Positions 46,261-55,524 of a stretch of 64,000 bases of DNA are shown here, in pieces. This DNA comes from Methanospirillum stamsii (lineage in GTDB: Archaea > Halobacteriota > Methanomicrobia > Methanomicrobiales > Methanospirillaceae): assembly GCF_003173335.1 (NCBI RefSeq), contig NZ_QGMZ01000001.1:62001-126000 (forward strand), read 5' to 3'. The first letter of the stretch is position 1. Every line of letters begins with the position of its first letter. The notes under the pieces were generated by a model that searched no databases, was not told where the DNA came from, and worked only from the letters and a program-made list of their open reading frames with translations. The translations under genes were made by a program, and so were the position numbers.

Positions 46261-47466
46261 ATGCTCACCGACTTCAAAATTTCTTTTTTTCTGGCTGTCC
46301 GGATGCTCAGGCGTTCAAGTAAGACCGGCACCCTGCTTACCATTTTTATTATCGCGATGGTCTTTACCAACATGATCTTCCTGTCCTCGGTGATCGGAGG
46401 TTCTATTGAACTCATGAACGAACAGACAGTAGATTTCTATATTTCAAATATTATTATCAAACCAAAAGAAGATATCCGGTTCATTGACAATACATCAAGT
46501 CTTGTATCAAAAGTGAACCGGATTCCGGGAGTTTCTCATGCATCTGCCAGGTATGAACTTGGTGCATCATTAAACCATAAGTCAAACGAGATAGCTCTTC
46601 CTGTCATAGCATTTAATCCGGATGATGAGAAACTGGTAACTAAAATCCATGAGATGATGAAAGAAGGCCAGTTCCTGACCAGGGAAGACAGGGGTCAGGT
46701 AATCATCGGGAACTATGTCGCCGGAAACGTGGATGAAAGCAAAGACTTTTTTGAATCACTCGGAGGAGTAAAAACCGGAGATTCGATTACAGTCAGTTTT
46801 GTGAACGGAGTGTCGAAGGATTACCGGATTAAAGGAATATTCCAGACAAAATCATACCAGACCGACTACAAGGTATTCATCTCCTGGAATGAAATGGAAG
46901 AAGTCCTTGGGTATCCCCTTGACCAGTCAAACGAACTATTGGTAAAAACCGAAGCAGGAACAACTGAAAAGGAAGTAAAAAGGACCATGCTTTCCTATGG
47001 GATACAGGAACAAGTGAAAACCTGGAAAGAACAGGCAGGTGGTCTTTTTGATGAATCTATTGAAAGTTTCCAGATAATAAATAATATTACCCTGATTGTC
47101 AGCCTTATCATTGCAATTATTGTCCTCTTTATCATCATCATGATAAAAACACTCCACAACAAAAGAGAGATAGGAGTGCTCAAGGCAATCGGAATTGATG
47201 AAGACATCATCATCCAGAGTTATGTAATACAGACACTAATCATCGGAATACTAGGCATTACCATTGGGTTTTGTATCATCCAGACACTTATTGCATATTT
47301 CCTTGCCTACCCTATAGAATTTCCGGACGGAAATGTATCACTCTATGTTGAAACCGGGATCATGATTGAAAGTGCTGTCCTGCTTATCATAGCTTCTATT
47401 ATCGCCGGATATCTTCCGGCTTCACGGATTGCCAAAGAAGAGATACTTACCGCCATGAGGGGATAG
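46261..47466 (+). CDS. MacB/FtsX-type ABC permease
   Basis: The 401-residue permease has an N-terminal TM (GTLLTIFIIAMVFTNMIFLS), a large external MacB_PCD-like domain of about 230 residues, then three TM segments (NITLIVSLIIAIIVLFIIIM, TLIIGILGITIGFCIIQTL, SAVLLIIASIIAGYLPASR). The REIGVLKAIGIDEDII coupling loop is the FtsX signature. It lies between the adaptor and the ATPase. It probably moves lipid, peptide or surface molecules outwards by a mechanotransmission mechanism. Confidence 0.85.
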   Translation: MLTDFKISFFLAVRMLRRSSKTGTLLTIFIIAMVFTNMIFLSSVIGGSIELMNEQTVDFYISNIIIKPKEDIRFIDNTSSLVSKVNRIPGVSHASARYELGASLNHKSNEIALPVIAFNPDDEKLVTKIHEMMKEGQFLTREDRGQVIIGNYVAGNVDESKDFFESLGGVKTGDSITVSFVNGVSKDYRIKGIFQTKSYQTDYKVFISWNEMEEVLGYPLDQSNELLVKTEAGTTEKEVKRTMLSYGIQEQVKTWKEQAGGLFDESIESFQIINNITLIVSLIIAIIVLFIIIMIKTLHNKREIGVLKAIGIDEDIIIQSYVIQTLIIGILGITIGFCIIQTLIAYFLAYPIEFPDGNVSLYVETGIMIESAVLLIIASIIAGYLPASRIAKEEILTAMRG

Positions 47467-47469
47467 AGA

Positions 47470-48144
47470 ATGGCAGTAATATCTGTTAAAGATCTCTACC
47501 GGGTGTATAAACTTGGAAAAGTGGATGTACATGCATTAAACGGAGTTACCCTTGACATAACAGAAGGCGAATTCGTCGGAATTATGGGGCCTTCCGGAAG
47601 CGGAAAATCCACCCTTCTCTACCAGATGAGTCTGCTTGACAGGCCGACATCAGGCTTAGTTACCATACAGGGCAAGAATGTCGGAGGACTTACTGATCAC
47701 CAGAGAACGCGATTCCGCTTAAACCATTGCGGGTATGTATTCCAGGATTATGCCCTTGTTCCGGAACTGACAACCGAAGAAAATGTGTACCTCCTCCCCA
47801 TGGCCCAGGGAAAACCGGATACTGAAAGTATTGATACAGCCAGGGAAATACTTGGAAAGGTCGGACTTTCAAACCGGCTGTCACATCTGCCTCGTGAACT
47901 TTCCGGCGGAGAGCAGCAGCGGGTTGCGATTGCCCGTGCCATGGTAAATAAACCGGATATTATTTTTGCTGATGAACCCTGTGCAAATCTTGACAGTGTG
48001 AATTCAAAGCGAATTCTTGAGTTGTTCAAAGAACTCAACCAGGAAAACGGTCAGACTATTGTCATGATCTCACATGAAGATGAAGATATTGAGTATTTTG
48101 ACCGGGTAATCCGGATATTTGACGGGAAAAACCGAGAAAGATAA
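47470..48144 (+). CDS. MacB/LolD-type ABC ATPase
   Basis: The 224-residue ATPase has Walker A GPSGSGKST, signature LSGGEQQRV and Walker B IIFADEPCANLD with an SHEDE switch. It starts three bases after the permease stop and is the third gene of the adaptor-permease-ATPase operon. Length and order fit LolD/MacB-like stand-alone ATPases. Confidence 0.9.
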   Translation: MAVISVKDLYRVYKLGKVDVHALNGVTLDITEGEFVGIMGPSGSGKSTLLYQMSLLDRPTSGLVTIQGKNVGGLTDHQRTRFRLNHCGYVFQDYALVPELTTEENVYLLPMAQGKPDTESIDTAREILGKVGLSNRLSHLPRELSGGEQQRVAIARAMVNKPDIIFADEPCANLDSVNSKRILELFKELNQENGQTIVMISHEDEDIEYFDRVIRIFDGKNRER

Positions 48145-48149
48145 AATTT

Positions 48150-48557
48150 TTAGGTTTTTTTCTTTCTTTTAACAGGCTCTTTCACCCGTTGATCAACCGG
48201 ACCAGTTTTACTCTTTTCTTCTGAAGCAATTTTTTCTATTTCATCCTGGTAGGTTTTACCCCAGCTAAAAAGAGCACATAATACCGGAAACACCGTTTTT
48301 CCCAAATCAGTAAGACGGTAGTCCACCCGTGGAGGGATCTCCGGATACATGGTTCTGATAATTATCATATCTGATTCCAGTTCCCGGAGCTGTTTTGTCA
48401 GCATCATCTGAGTAATACCTGGGATACACCGCTGCAATTCTGAAAAACGCTGAGGATTATCTCTGATATGCCAAAGGATCAGCGGTTTCCATTTCCCACC
48501 GATTACTGACAAAGAAATTCTGATAGGAGATTCATCTTTTGGAAGAAATGAACTCAT
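48150..48557 (-). CDS. HxlR-family transcriptional regulator
   Basis: From ATG 48557 the product has 135 residues (MSSFLPKDESPIRISLSVIG). The HxlR signature is clear: GGKWKPLILWHIRDNPQRFS, ELQRCIPGITQMMLTKQLRE and PPRVDYRLTDLGKTVFPVL. The C-terminus is basic (KRKKKT). A start at 48605 would overlap the candidate operator and adds an atypical N-terminus. It is divergent from the nitroreductase gene, the usual kind of HxlR target. Members often sense thiols, quinones or metals. Confidence 0.85.
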   Translation of the reverse strand: MSSFLPKDESPIRISLSVIGGKWKPLILWHIRDNPQRFSELQRCIPGITQMMLTKQLRELESDMIIIRTMYPEIPPRVDYRLTDLGKTVFPVLCALFSWGKTYQDEIEKIASEEKSKTGPVDQRVKEPVKRKKKT

Positions 48558-48571
48558 ACTATAATTAGTAT
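48556..48571. promoter_or_regulatory. Candidate HxlR operator, 16-bp inverted repeat
   Basis: ATACTATAATTAGTAT has 6-bp perfect arms (ATACTA/TAGTAT) around TAAT. It touches the hxlR start codon and lies 69 bp before the nitroreductase gene. Symmetry and place suit autoregulation plus control of the divergent gene. Inferred. Confidence 0.5.
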
Positions 48572-48639
48572 GATATTGCAGTGTATATATGAAATTGCAG
48601 ACCACTCAATTTTTCATACCGCTTCACACATAATAAGTA

Positions 48640-49494
48640 ATGATAAACAACGTACCGGATAAAGAAAAACTGGTAAAAATTTCAACAGATCTTTGTAATG
48701 GGTGCGGAATATGCAGCACCGTATGTCTGTTTCAGATTATCACCATGAATCCGGATACTCATCTTCCGGAAGTAACCTCACCGATTGATAAGGCTTGTAA
48801 CAGGTGTGGGCAATGTGAAGCATTTTGTCCAAATTCCGCTATAATAATCTCTGATTCTCCTGATGAAAAAATAAGAAGAACAGATTATGCCCTTTTACCA
48901 AAAGAAAAAGAGATCCGGGAACTTGTGCAAAACAGACGTTCCATCAGACATTACATGAATAAACAGGTTCCAAAAGAGACCATAGAATCTATACTTGATA
49001 TCGTCCGGTATGCCCCAACAGCAATGAATCTGCAGGAAGTCAGATGGCACGTGATTTCAGAGCAGGAAACAAAGGATGAAATTATTTCTCATACAGTCAA
49101 CTGGATGAGAAAACTCATTTCAGAGGAACGAACAGGTGATTTCAAAGCCGGAGAATTATTCTCAAAATTTGTAGAGAGGTATGACAGGGGAGAGAACATA
49201 GTAACCCATAATGCACCTCATCTCCTTGTTACACATTCACCACAGGAAATCACAACCGCGTTCCAGGATGCAGTTATTGCGACCAGTTATCTTGATCTCA
49301 TAGCTCCGGTCTTTCATTTAGGGACATGCTGGGCCGGACTCATAAAAAGAGCAGCAGATAATTCCCCTGATGTCCTGAAATCCCTGGGACTTCCACAAGA
49401 TAACATTCCTCACACCATCATGATGCTGGGATATCCCCGTTTAAAGCCTGTGAATATTCCAAAGCGAAAACCAGTATCAATAACTTGGAAATAA
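48640..49494 (+). CDS. Ferredoxin-nitroreductase fusion protein
   Basis: The 284-residue protein starts with two [4Fe-4S] motifs (CNGCGICSTVCLF and CNRCGQCEAFCPN, residues about 17-70). A nitroreductase-family FMN domain then follows (LVQNRRSIRHYMNKQVPKET, VRYAPTAMNLQEVRWHVIS, HLGTCWAGLIKRA). Such proteins pass electrons from ferredoxin to flavin for reduction of aromatic or quinone substrates. Divergent from an HxlR gene. The natural substrate is unknown. Confidence 0.85.
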   Translation: MINNVPDKEKLVKISTDLCNGCGICSTVCLFQIITMNPDTHLPEVTSPIDKACNRCGQCEAFCPNSAIIISDSPDEKIRRTDYALLPKEKEIRELVQNRRSIRHYMNKQVPKETIESILDIVRYAPTAMNLQEVRWHVISEQETKDEIISHTVNWMRKLISEERTGDFKAGELFSKFVERYDRGENIVTHNAPHLLVTHSPQEITTAFQDAVIATSYLDLIAPVFHLGTCWAGLIKRAADNSPDVLKSLGLPQDNIPHTIMMLGYPRLKPVNIPKRKPVSITWK

Positions 49495-49561
49495 CATACC
49501 CTTTTAGATTCCATTTTATGCCAGGAATGCATTGAAAGGAAAAAAGCCTTTAAAGGAAGAT

Positions 49562-50629
49562 TTACATTTCCCTACCATAATGCAGGGTGAAAAGCCCACA
49601 ATACTCATCCGCATAACAGGTTGAATCAGACCGGAGTGTAAAATCAGGACATAAGACATTTTTAAATAACTCAATCCATTGTGAACGGAGCATGTGATAT
49701 TCAGTTCTTGTGCCCCGTGGTTCAGTCAATAGTGAAACCAGTTCTGTCATCAGGAACGAATCAATGCAATCAATCACGATTTCTACCGGAGCATCATAGG
49801 AGAAAACAAAATCCATGATTCTGCCATACGATTGGTATACAGATAATGCAAGTTCAGGAGAATCTAAATCCGGAGTGTCATTATTTGCATCCATTTCAAA
49901 AAGAAGAAAATTATCAATCCAGGGTTTAAGTCTTGAAAGATGGACCTTTTTGTCTTCTATGGGCATATGGTGATAGGCAAGAGAACTCATCGCAATATCA
50001 AAATGCCGGTCTATTGATTCTGAACAGTCCTGAATTCGTGCATTATCAGTTGTAATTAAAACATCAGGAAATGCAGCGGATACTTTTTCCCGTGCCATTG
50101 AAATCATGGCTGATGAGGGATCGATAAGCAGAATTTCTAAAAAACCAGGAACTTTTCCTGTTTCTAAAAGATGTTTTAAAAGCCGGACCGTAAGGGCTCC
50201 ATCCCCACACCCGATATCCATATACCGGGTTTTCTCAGAATATTCCGGCAATGAATGAGCGAATTGTTTTATCATGTTAGTCCGGGCCAGTTCCATGACC
50301 GGAACAGTAGAAAAATGAATAAACGGACGTGGATCTTCAAATGCCACGGCAGGTTTTTTCATCATCCCATTATGACGTTTTAAAAACCCGAGCAAAAAGG
50401 TAGACGAATAAAGCCCGGCCTCTTCACACAATGTTCCGGCATACAGCCAATCTCCGGTCCGGTCATATTGTCCCTTACTTGCAAGCAGAGTTCCGATATA
50501 ATAATAAAATGCAGAACGAAGATTTGACCGGATCAACGATTCATAATCCGATGGGGCTTTGGAATTTTGAAGAATGCCCTGTGCATATTCATTCCAGAGA
50601 GTTCTTTCACGATCTGATAAGAATAACAT
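49562..50629 (-). CDS. Class I SAM-dependent methyltransferase
   Basis: The 355-residue protein has motif I YMDIGCGDGALTVRLLKHLL near residue 137 and an acidic strand end (LEILLIDPSSAMI). The AMSSLAYHHMPIEDK segment follows. An N-terminal helical region of about 110 residues and a long C-terminal domain are not typical of a short methyltransferase, so the substrate may be a larger molecule. It is divergent from the CO dehydrogenase operon. No operon partner. Confidence 0.7.
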   Translation of the reverse strand: MLFLSDRERTLWNEYAQGILQNSKAPSDYESLIRSNLRSAFYYYIGTLLASKGQYDRTGDWLYAGTLCEEAGLYSSTFLLGFLKRHNGMMKKPAVAFEDPRPFIHFSTVPVMELARTNMIKQFAHSLPEYSEKTRYMDIGCGDGALTVRLLKHLLETGKVPGFLEILLIDPSSAMISMAREKVSAAFPDVLITTDNARIQDCSESIDRHFDIAMSSLAYHHMPIEDKKVHLSRLKPWIDNFLLFEMDANNDTPDLDSPELALSVYQSYGRIMDFVFSYDAPVEIVIDCIDSFLMTELVSLLTEPRGTRTEYHMLRSQWIELFKNVLCPDFTLRSDSTCYADEYCGLFTLHYGREM

Positions 50630-50815
50630 GATGTATTCATTCCCATTTCAGAATATGAATTATCACCGATATCAAAGATCCGGTTTTCACAATCATGATT
50701 TTCTATATGCAAAAAACTTTATAGTGCCTCATAACAGATTGAACATATTCTCACGTAAAAAATGGGATTTCTAGGTTTCTGTACATTTTATAGGGCGAGT
50801 ATCGAGGGATCATGA

Positions 50816-51421
50816 ATGAAAACCATCTATGTCCGGCAGGAACGGTGTGTCGGGTGCAGACATTGTGAAGTAGCCTGTGCTATTGAACACTCTCATGGAA
50901 AGAGTTTGCTTTCAGCAATCCATGAAGAAACAAAGTCAAACCCACGCATCTTTGTAGAGGTCATCGACAATTACCAAAAATTCCCAAATCGGTGCAGACA
51001 TTGCGACCCTGCCCCCTGTATGCAGGTCTGTCCGACCGGATCACTACACCGGGACGAAAATACCGGTTCTGTCCTTGTAGATTACCTGAAATGTATCGGA
51101 TGTGCCGTCTGTGCAATGGCATGTCCCTTTGGTATCATCCAGTTTCGAAAAGTCCCGGGACTGGAACTTTCCCGGGAAGTCAATGCAAAATGTGACAACT
51201 GCATCGGCAGACTTGAGGAAGGACAAATTCCGGCATGTGCAGAGGCATGTAAAACATCTGCACTTGAATTTGGCGAGGTAAATGACCTAATCCGGGTAGC
51301 CAGAACTGATTTTACCACCCGGATTATTACCTCACGGGGAGCTGAAACCGAAGTTCCCGTAATTCCGGAAAATATCAAGGCATTTCAGGCAGTAATGGAA
51401 AAACTTGCAACATTATCATAA
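50816..51421 (+). CDS. cooF: CooF/HycB-type four-cluster ferredoxin
   Basis: The 201-residue protein has four [4Fe-4S] motif sets: CVGCRHCEVACAIEH, CRHCDPAPCMQVCPTG, CIGCAVCAMACPFG and CDNCIGRLEEGQIPACAEAC. This is the HycB/CooF layout. It lies 18 bp before cooS and is the expected electron acceptor from the CODH B/D clusters. An ATG four bases upstream is out of frame; GAGGGATC precedes the start. First gene of the CODH operon. Confidence 0.85.
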   Translation: MKTIYVRQERCVGCRHCEVACAIEHSHGKSLLSAIHEETKSNPRIFVEVIDNYQKFPNRCRHCDPAPCMQVCPTGSLHRDENTGSVLVDYLKCIGCAVCAMACPFGIIQFRKVPGLELSREVNAKCDNCIGRLEEGQIPACAEACKTSALEFGEVNDLIRVARTDFTTRIITSRGAETEVPVIPENIKAFQAVMEKLATLS

Positions 51422-51439
51422 TCAGGGGAGGGAAAAAAC

Positions 51440-53326
51440 ATGACTGGAAAGGAGAGTATTGAGATAGCACAGCAGAGAGCAATGGACAGAACCGACCAGG
51501 AGATCATCACAAAGACGATTGAAGAAGGAGTGGAAACTGCATGGGACCGGTTTGCATTACAACAACCCCAGTGTGGATTCGGACAACTTGGTGTCTGCTG
51601 TAACAATTGTGCCATGGGACCATGCAGGATTGATCCTTTCGGAGGAAAAACATCACGGGGAGTCTGTGGTGCAGATGTCGATACCATTGTTGCAAGAAAC
51701 CTGCTCGATGATCTCTGTGTCGGAGCTGCTGCTCACTCCGACCATGGAAGAGAAGTTGTGGAGGTTTTACTTGAGACTGCTGAAGGAAAAGCACAAGGAT
51801 ACCAAATTACCGATGTTGAAAAACTAACGGTACTGGCAAAAGAATATGGCATAAAAACCGATGGCAGAGATCCAAAGGATGTTGCAAAAGATCTTGCAAT
51901 CGGAATACTGGAAGAGTTTGGAACGGTTAAAAACAGGCTCCAGCTCTCCGAGAGAGCTCCAGAACCGACCAGGGAAATCTGGAAAAAAGCAGGAGTCATG
52001 CCCCGGAGTATTGACCGAGAAATCGTGGAGGCAATGCACAGGATTCACATGGGAGTCGATGCTGATTATGTAAACATCCTCCTTCACGCCATGAGAACCT
52101 CACTTTCCGACGGATGGGGGGGATCAATGGCTGCAACAGAGTGTTCAGACATCCTCTTTGGAACACCTACACCCATTACATCCATCACAAACCTTGCAAC
52201 ACTCAGCAAGGATAAAGTCAATATTGTCCTTCATGGCCACAATCCCCTGCTCTCTCAGATAATTGTTAACACTGCAGAGGATGCTGAGCTGAAGCGACTT
52301 GCCGAAGAAAAAGGTGCAAAAGGCATCAATCTTGTCGGCATGTGCTGCACGGGCAATGAACTCCTGATGAGAAGTGGTATCCCTATTGCCGGAAGTTTCC
52401 TGGACCAGGAACTTGCAATTGCAACCGGTGCAGTCGAGGCAATGATCGTTGATTACCAGTGTATTTTCCCCTCGGTTCCGGCTACTGCAAGCTGTTACCA
52501 TACAAAAGTGATTACCACCAGTTCCAAGGCCAAGATAATCGGGGCCAGTTACATGGAGTTCAACCCGGAAAATGCCGTGGATACTGCAAAGAGTATCATA
52601 AAGCTGGCTATTGAGAACTTCCCGAACAGAAATCCGGACCGGGTCAGGATCCCGGAACGGCCCATGAAACTGATGGCAGGATTCTCCGAAGAGACTATCA
52701 GGAAAGCTCTCGGAGGTTCATATAAAGCACTGATTGATGCCATTGTTGCCGGAACCATCAAGGGATGTGTCGGAATTGTCGGCTGTAACAATCCACGGAT
52801 TAAACAGGACTATGGACACATTACCCTTGCAAAAGAACTTATTAAGCGAAATATTCTGGTTGTTGAGACCGGATGTTCTGCAATTGCCTGTGGAAAAGCA
52901 GGCCTCTTAGTCCCTGAAGCTGCTTCCCTTGCAGGAGAAGGGCTTGCATCGGTATGTAAACTCCTGGGAATTCCACCGGTCCTTCACATGGGATCCTGTG
53001 TTGACTGTTCAAGAATCCTGGTGCTTGCTGCAAATATTGCAAAAGAACTCGGAGTAGGAATCGGGGATCTCCCCATTGGCGGAGCCGCTCCGGAATGGTA
53101 TTCACAAAAAGCCGTATCAATCGGGACCTACTTTGTCTCTTCCGGAGTGTACACGGTCCTTGGAATCCCTCCAAAGATCTTCGGAAGCAGCAATGTATTG
53201 AACCTGCTTGCAGACGGGCTTAAAGGAATCACCAACTCTGCCTTTGCGGTGGAACCGGACCCGGTAAAAGCTGCAGACCTGCTTGAAGCTGAGATCAACC
53301 GGAAGAGAAAGGCACTGAACATCTGA
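51440..53326 (+). CDS. cooS: Ni-Fe carbon monoxide dehydrogenase catalytic subunit
   Basis: The 628-residue protein is full length. The N-terminal D- and B-cluster cysteines read CGFGQLGVCCNNCAMGPCRI and GVCGAD. C-cluster ligands are present: His in LHGHNPLL (near 264), Cys in GMCCTGNELL (near 301), DYQCIFPS (near 338), VGCNNPRIKQ (near 447), VETGCSAIACGKAG (near 479) and MGSCVDCSRI (near 518). The enzyme interconverts CO and CO2 using a NiFe4S4 cluster. It is the monofunctional CooS type, not the ACS/CODH CdhA. Flanking genes supply electron carriers and the nickel-insertion ATPase. Confidence 0.95.
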   Translation: MTGKESIEIAQQRAMDRTDQEIITKTIEEGVETAWDRFALQQPQCGFGQLGVCCNNCAMGPCRIDPFGGKTSRGVCGADVDTIVARNLLDDLCVGAAAHSDHGREVVEVLLETAEGKAQGYQITDVEKLTVLAKEYGIKTDGRDPKDVAKDLAIGILEEFGTVKNRLQLSERAPEPTREIWKKAGVMPRSIDREIVEAMHRIHMGVDADYVNILLHAMRTSLSDGWGGSMAATECSDILFGTPTPITSITNLATLSKDKVNIVLHGHNPLLSQIIVNTAEDAELKRLAEEKGAKGINLVGMCCTGNELLMRSGIPIAGSFLDQELAIATGAVEAMIVDYQCIFPSVPATASCYHTKVITTSSKAKIIGASYMEFNPENAVDTAKSIIKLAIENFPNRNPDRVRIPERPMKLMAGFSEETIRKALGGSYKALIDAIVAGTIKGCVGIVGCNNPRIKQDYGHITLAKELIKRNILVVETGCSAIACGKAGLLVPEAASLAGEGLASVCKLLGIPPVLHMGSCVDCSRILVLAANIAKELGVGIGDLPIGGAAPEWYSQKAVSIGTYFVSSGVYTVLGIPPKIFGSSNVLNLLADGLKGITNSAFAVEPDPVKAADLLEAEINRKRKALNI

Positions 53327-53352
53327 CCTTCTCTCCCCTTTTGGAGAAAATA

Positions 53353-53835
53353 ATGGATGAAAAGATCCTTGACGAGATTATTGCACACTATCCATCCCAA
53401 TCCGGGAAAACCCTCGGAATATTACGGGAAATCCAGATCAGGGAGAAACATATTCCGATGGACACCCTGAAACTGCTTTCAGGAAAAATCGATGTTCCGC
53501 TATCCAGGCTCTACGCACTTGTTACCTTTTACTCATTCTTCAGTCTCAAACCGGTCGGTGAACACCTGATTACCGTCTGCATGGGCACTCCCTGTCATGT
53601 GAAAGGAGCAGAAAAAATCCTGGAGTCCCTGGAGGAGCATCTTGGGATATCCGAAGATACACAGGATGGTAAGTATCTGCAGACGACGCCGGATAACAAG
53701 TTCACGGTCGAGATTGCACGATGTTTTGGTGCATGCAGCATGGCTCCGGTCCTCCGGGTAGACGGAGAACTCCACGGGTATGTAACACCCGAGATGATCC
53801 CGAAAATCCTGGAAAAATACGGGTGGAAACGATGA
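53353..53835 (+). CDS. NuoE-like [2Fe-2S] subunit
   Basis: ATG 53353 has TTTTGGAG upstream; the in-frame TTG at 53341 is less likely. The 160-residue protein has a helical N-terminus and a thioredoxin-like [2Fe-2S] domain, with ligands in CMGTPC (near 75) and CFGACSMAP (near 122). It is the 24-kDa/HndA/HydC type subunit. It overlaps the NuoF-like gene by ATGA, so the two form a flavin-module pair as in NADH-linked hydrogenases. Confidence 0.9.
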   Translation: MDEKILDEIIAHYPSQSGKTLGILREIQIREKHIPMDTLKLLSGKIDVPLSRLYALVTFYSFFSLKPVGEHLITVCMGTPCHVKGAEKILESLEEHLGISEDTQDGKYLQTTPDNKFTVEIARCFGACSMAPVLRVDGELHGYVTPEMIPKILEKYGWKR

Positions 53836-55523
53836 TCATCACATCACATGAAGACCTCGAATCTGTCCGGAAGAGAGGACTTACAAAAATTCAGCCCAAA
53901 CACCCGAGAATAGGAGTCGGCACTTCATCATGCGGGATAGCAGTCGGAGGCATGCAAATCTTTGACCGGATGCAGGAGTTAATACAAAAAGAAGGCTATG
54001 ATATCACGCTTGTAAAGACCGGATGCATCGGTTTTTGCAAAGAGGAACCGATTGTCTCGGTCACTATCCCGGGAAAATCACAGGTACTGCTTCACAAAGT
54101 CCGGCCGGATGATGCTGAACGGATAATCGCCCTTGCACTAAAAGGAGAAATCCCGGAAGATCTTGCTCTTTGCAGAATTCCTGACTGGGATCATATCACC
54201 GGAAACCTGGTATATGGAGACGGGTTTGAATCAGTTCCGGACTATGGAGAGATACGATTCTTTTCCCACCAGAAAAAAGTAATTCTCCGGGATTCCGGGC
54301 TCATTAACCCTGAGGATATCGATGAATATATCGGCATTGGCGGATATTCTGCTGCCTTTAAAGCCCTCAACAGTATGGATCCGGATACTATCATCGAAGA
54401 AGTGAAAAAATCCGGGCTTCGGGGACGGGGAGGTGCAGGTTTTCCTGCAGGTCTGAAATGGGAGATCACAAAAAAGGCCCCCGGAACTGAAAAATTCATC
54501 GTGTGCAATGCCGACGAAGGAGATCCCGGTGCTTACATGAACCGGAACGAGATGGAGAGTGATCCCCACATGCTCCTTGAAGGTATGCTGATCGGGGCAT
54601 ACGGGATGGATGTCCATGAGGGACTTATCTATATCCGGGCAGAATACCCGCTTGCTATCGAGCGACTCACCCTTGCTCTTGACCAGGCACGGGCATACGG
54701 ACTGCTTGGAAAAAATATCCTGAATTCAGGGTTTGATTTTGATATCCAGATCGCAACCGGTGCAGGAGCATTTGTATGTGGCGAATCGACAGCCCTTGCA
54801 GCATCCATCGAAGGAAAAACCGGCAGACCAAGGCTCCGTCCCCCAAGACTTACCGAGAAAGGAGTCTTTGGGAGACCCACTGATCTCAATAATGTTGAGA
54901 CATGGTGCAATGTTCCGGTTATCATCACCAAAGGAGCAACCTGGTATTCTGATATCGGGGCAAAAGGGAACACCGGTACCAAGGTCTTTTCCCTTGTTGG
55001 GAAGGTTGAAAATATCGGCATGGTTGAAGTGCCTCTTGGTACTTCTCTTCGGACTATCATTTATGATATTGGAAGCGGGGGTGCAGGAGGTAAAGAAGTA
55101 AAAGCGGTCCAGACCGGAGGGCCGTCTGGAGGATGTATCCCGGTCAGGCTCTTTGATACCCCGGTTGATTTTGAAAACCTGAACATGGTGGGTACTATGA
55201 TGGGTTCCGGTGGCCTCGTTGTTATGGACGAGGATACCAACATGGTTGATATTGCCCGGTATTTTATCAACTTTGCTTCAAGTGAATCATGCGGTAAATG
55301 CGTCCCATGCCGTGAAGGATTAAAGCATCTGCTCCTCATCCTGAACCGGATCGTATCCGGAAAAGGAACACGTGATGATATCGAAATATTGAAAGAATTG
55401 TCTGATACCGTTCAAAAAACATCCCTCTGCGGATTAGGCCAGACCGCACCAAACCCGGTCCTGACAACGCTCCAGTATTTTGGAGAAGAGTATGAAAAAC
55501 TCATTGCACCGGAGGGGAAGTAA
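53832..55523 (+). CDS. NuoF-like FMN/NAD(P)-binding flavoprotein subunit
   Basis: The 563-residue protein has an N-terminal thioredoxin-like [2Fe-2S] extension (GTSSCGIAVGGMQIFD, TGCIGFCKEEPI). The complex I 51-kDa core follows: GRGGAGFPAGLKW (near 196), NADEGDPGAYMNR (near 224) for FMN, GAGAFVCGESTAL (near 310) for the nucleotide, and the N3 cluster SCGKCVPCREG...CGLG (near 483-531). A C-terminal 2[4Fe-4S] tail as in HydB is absent. It should reduce NAD(P)+ with electrons from CooS, or run in reverse. The ATG at 53832 overlaps the previous TGA. Confidence 0.9.
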   Translation: MIITSHEDLESVRKRGLTKIQPKHPRIGVGTSSCGIAVGGMQIFDRMQELIQKEGYDITLVKTGCIGFCKEEPIVSVTIPGKSQVLLHKVRPDDAERIIALALKGEIPEDLALCRIPDWDHITGNLVYGDGFESVPDYGEIRFFSHQKKVILRDSGLINPEDIDEYIGIGGYSAAFKALNSMDPDTIIEEVKKSGLRGRGGAGFPAGLKWEITKKAPGTEKFIVCNADEGDPGAYMNRNEMESDPHMLLEGMLIGAYGMDVHEGLIYIRAEYPLAIERLTLALDQARAYGLLGKNILNSGFDFDIQIATGAGAFVCGESTALAASIEGKTGRPRLRPPRLTEKGVFGRPTDLNNVETWCNVPVIITKGATWYSDIGAKGNTGTKVFSLVGKVENIGMVEVPLGTSLRTIIYDIGSGGAGGKEVKAVQTGGPSGGCIPVRLFDTPVDFENLNMVGTMMGSGGLVVMDEDTNMVDIARYFINFASSESCGKCVPCREGLKHLLLILNRIVSGKGTRDDIEILKELSDTVQKTSLCGLGQTAPNPVLTTLQYFGEEYEKLIAPEGK

Positions 55524-55524
55524 C

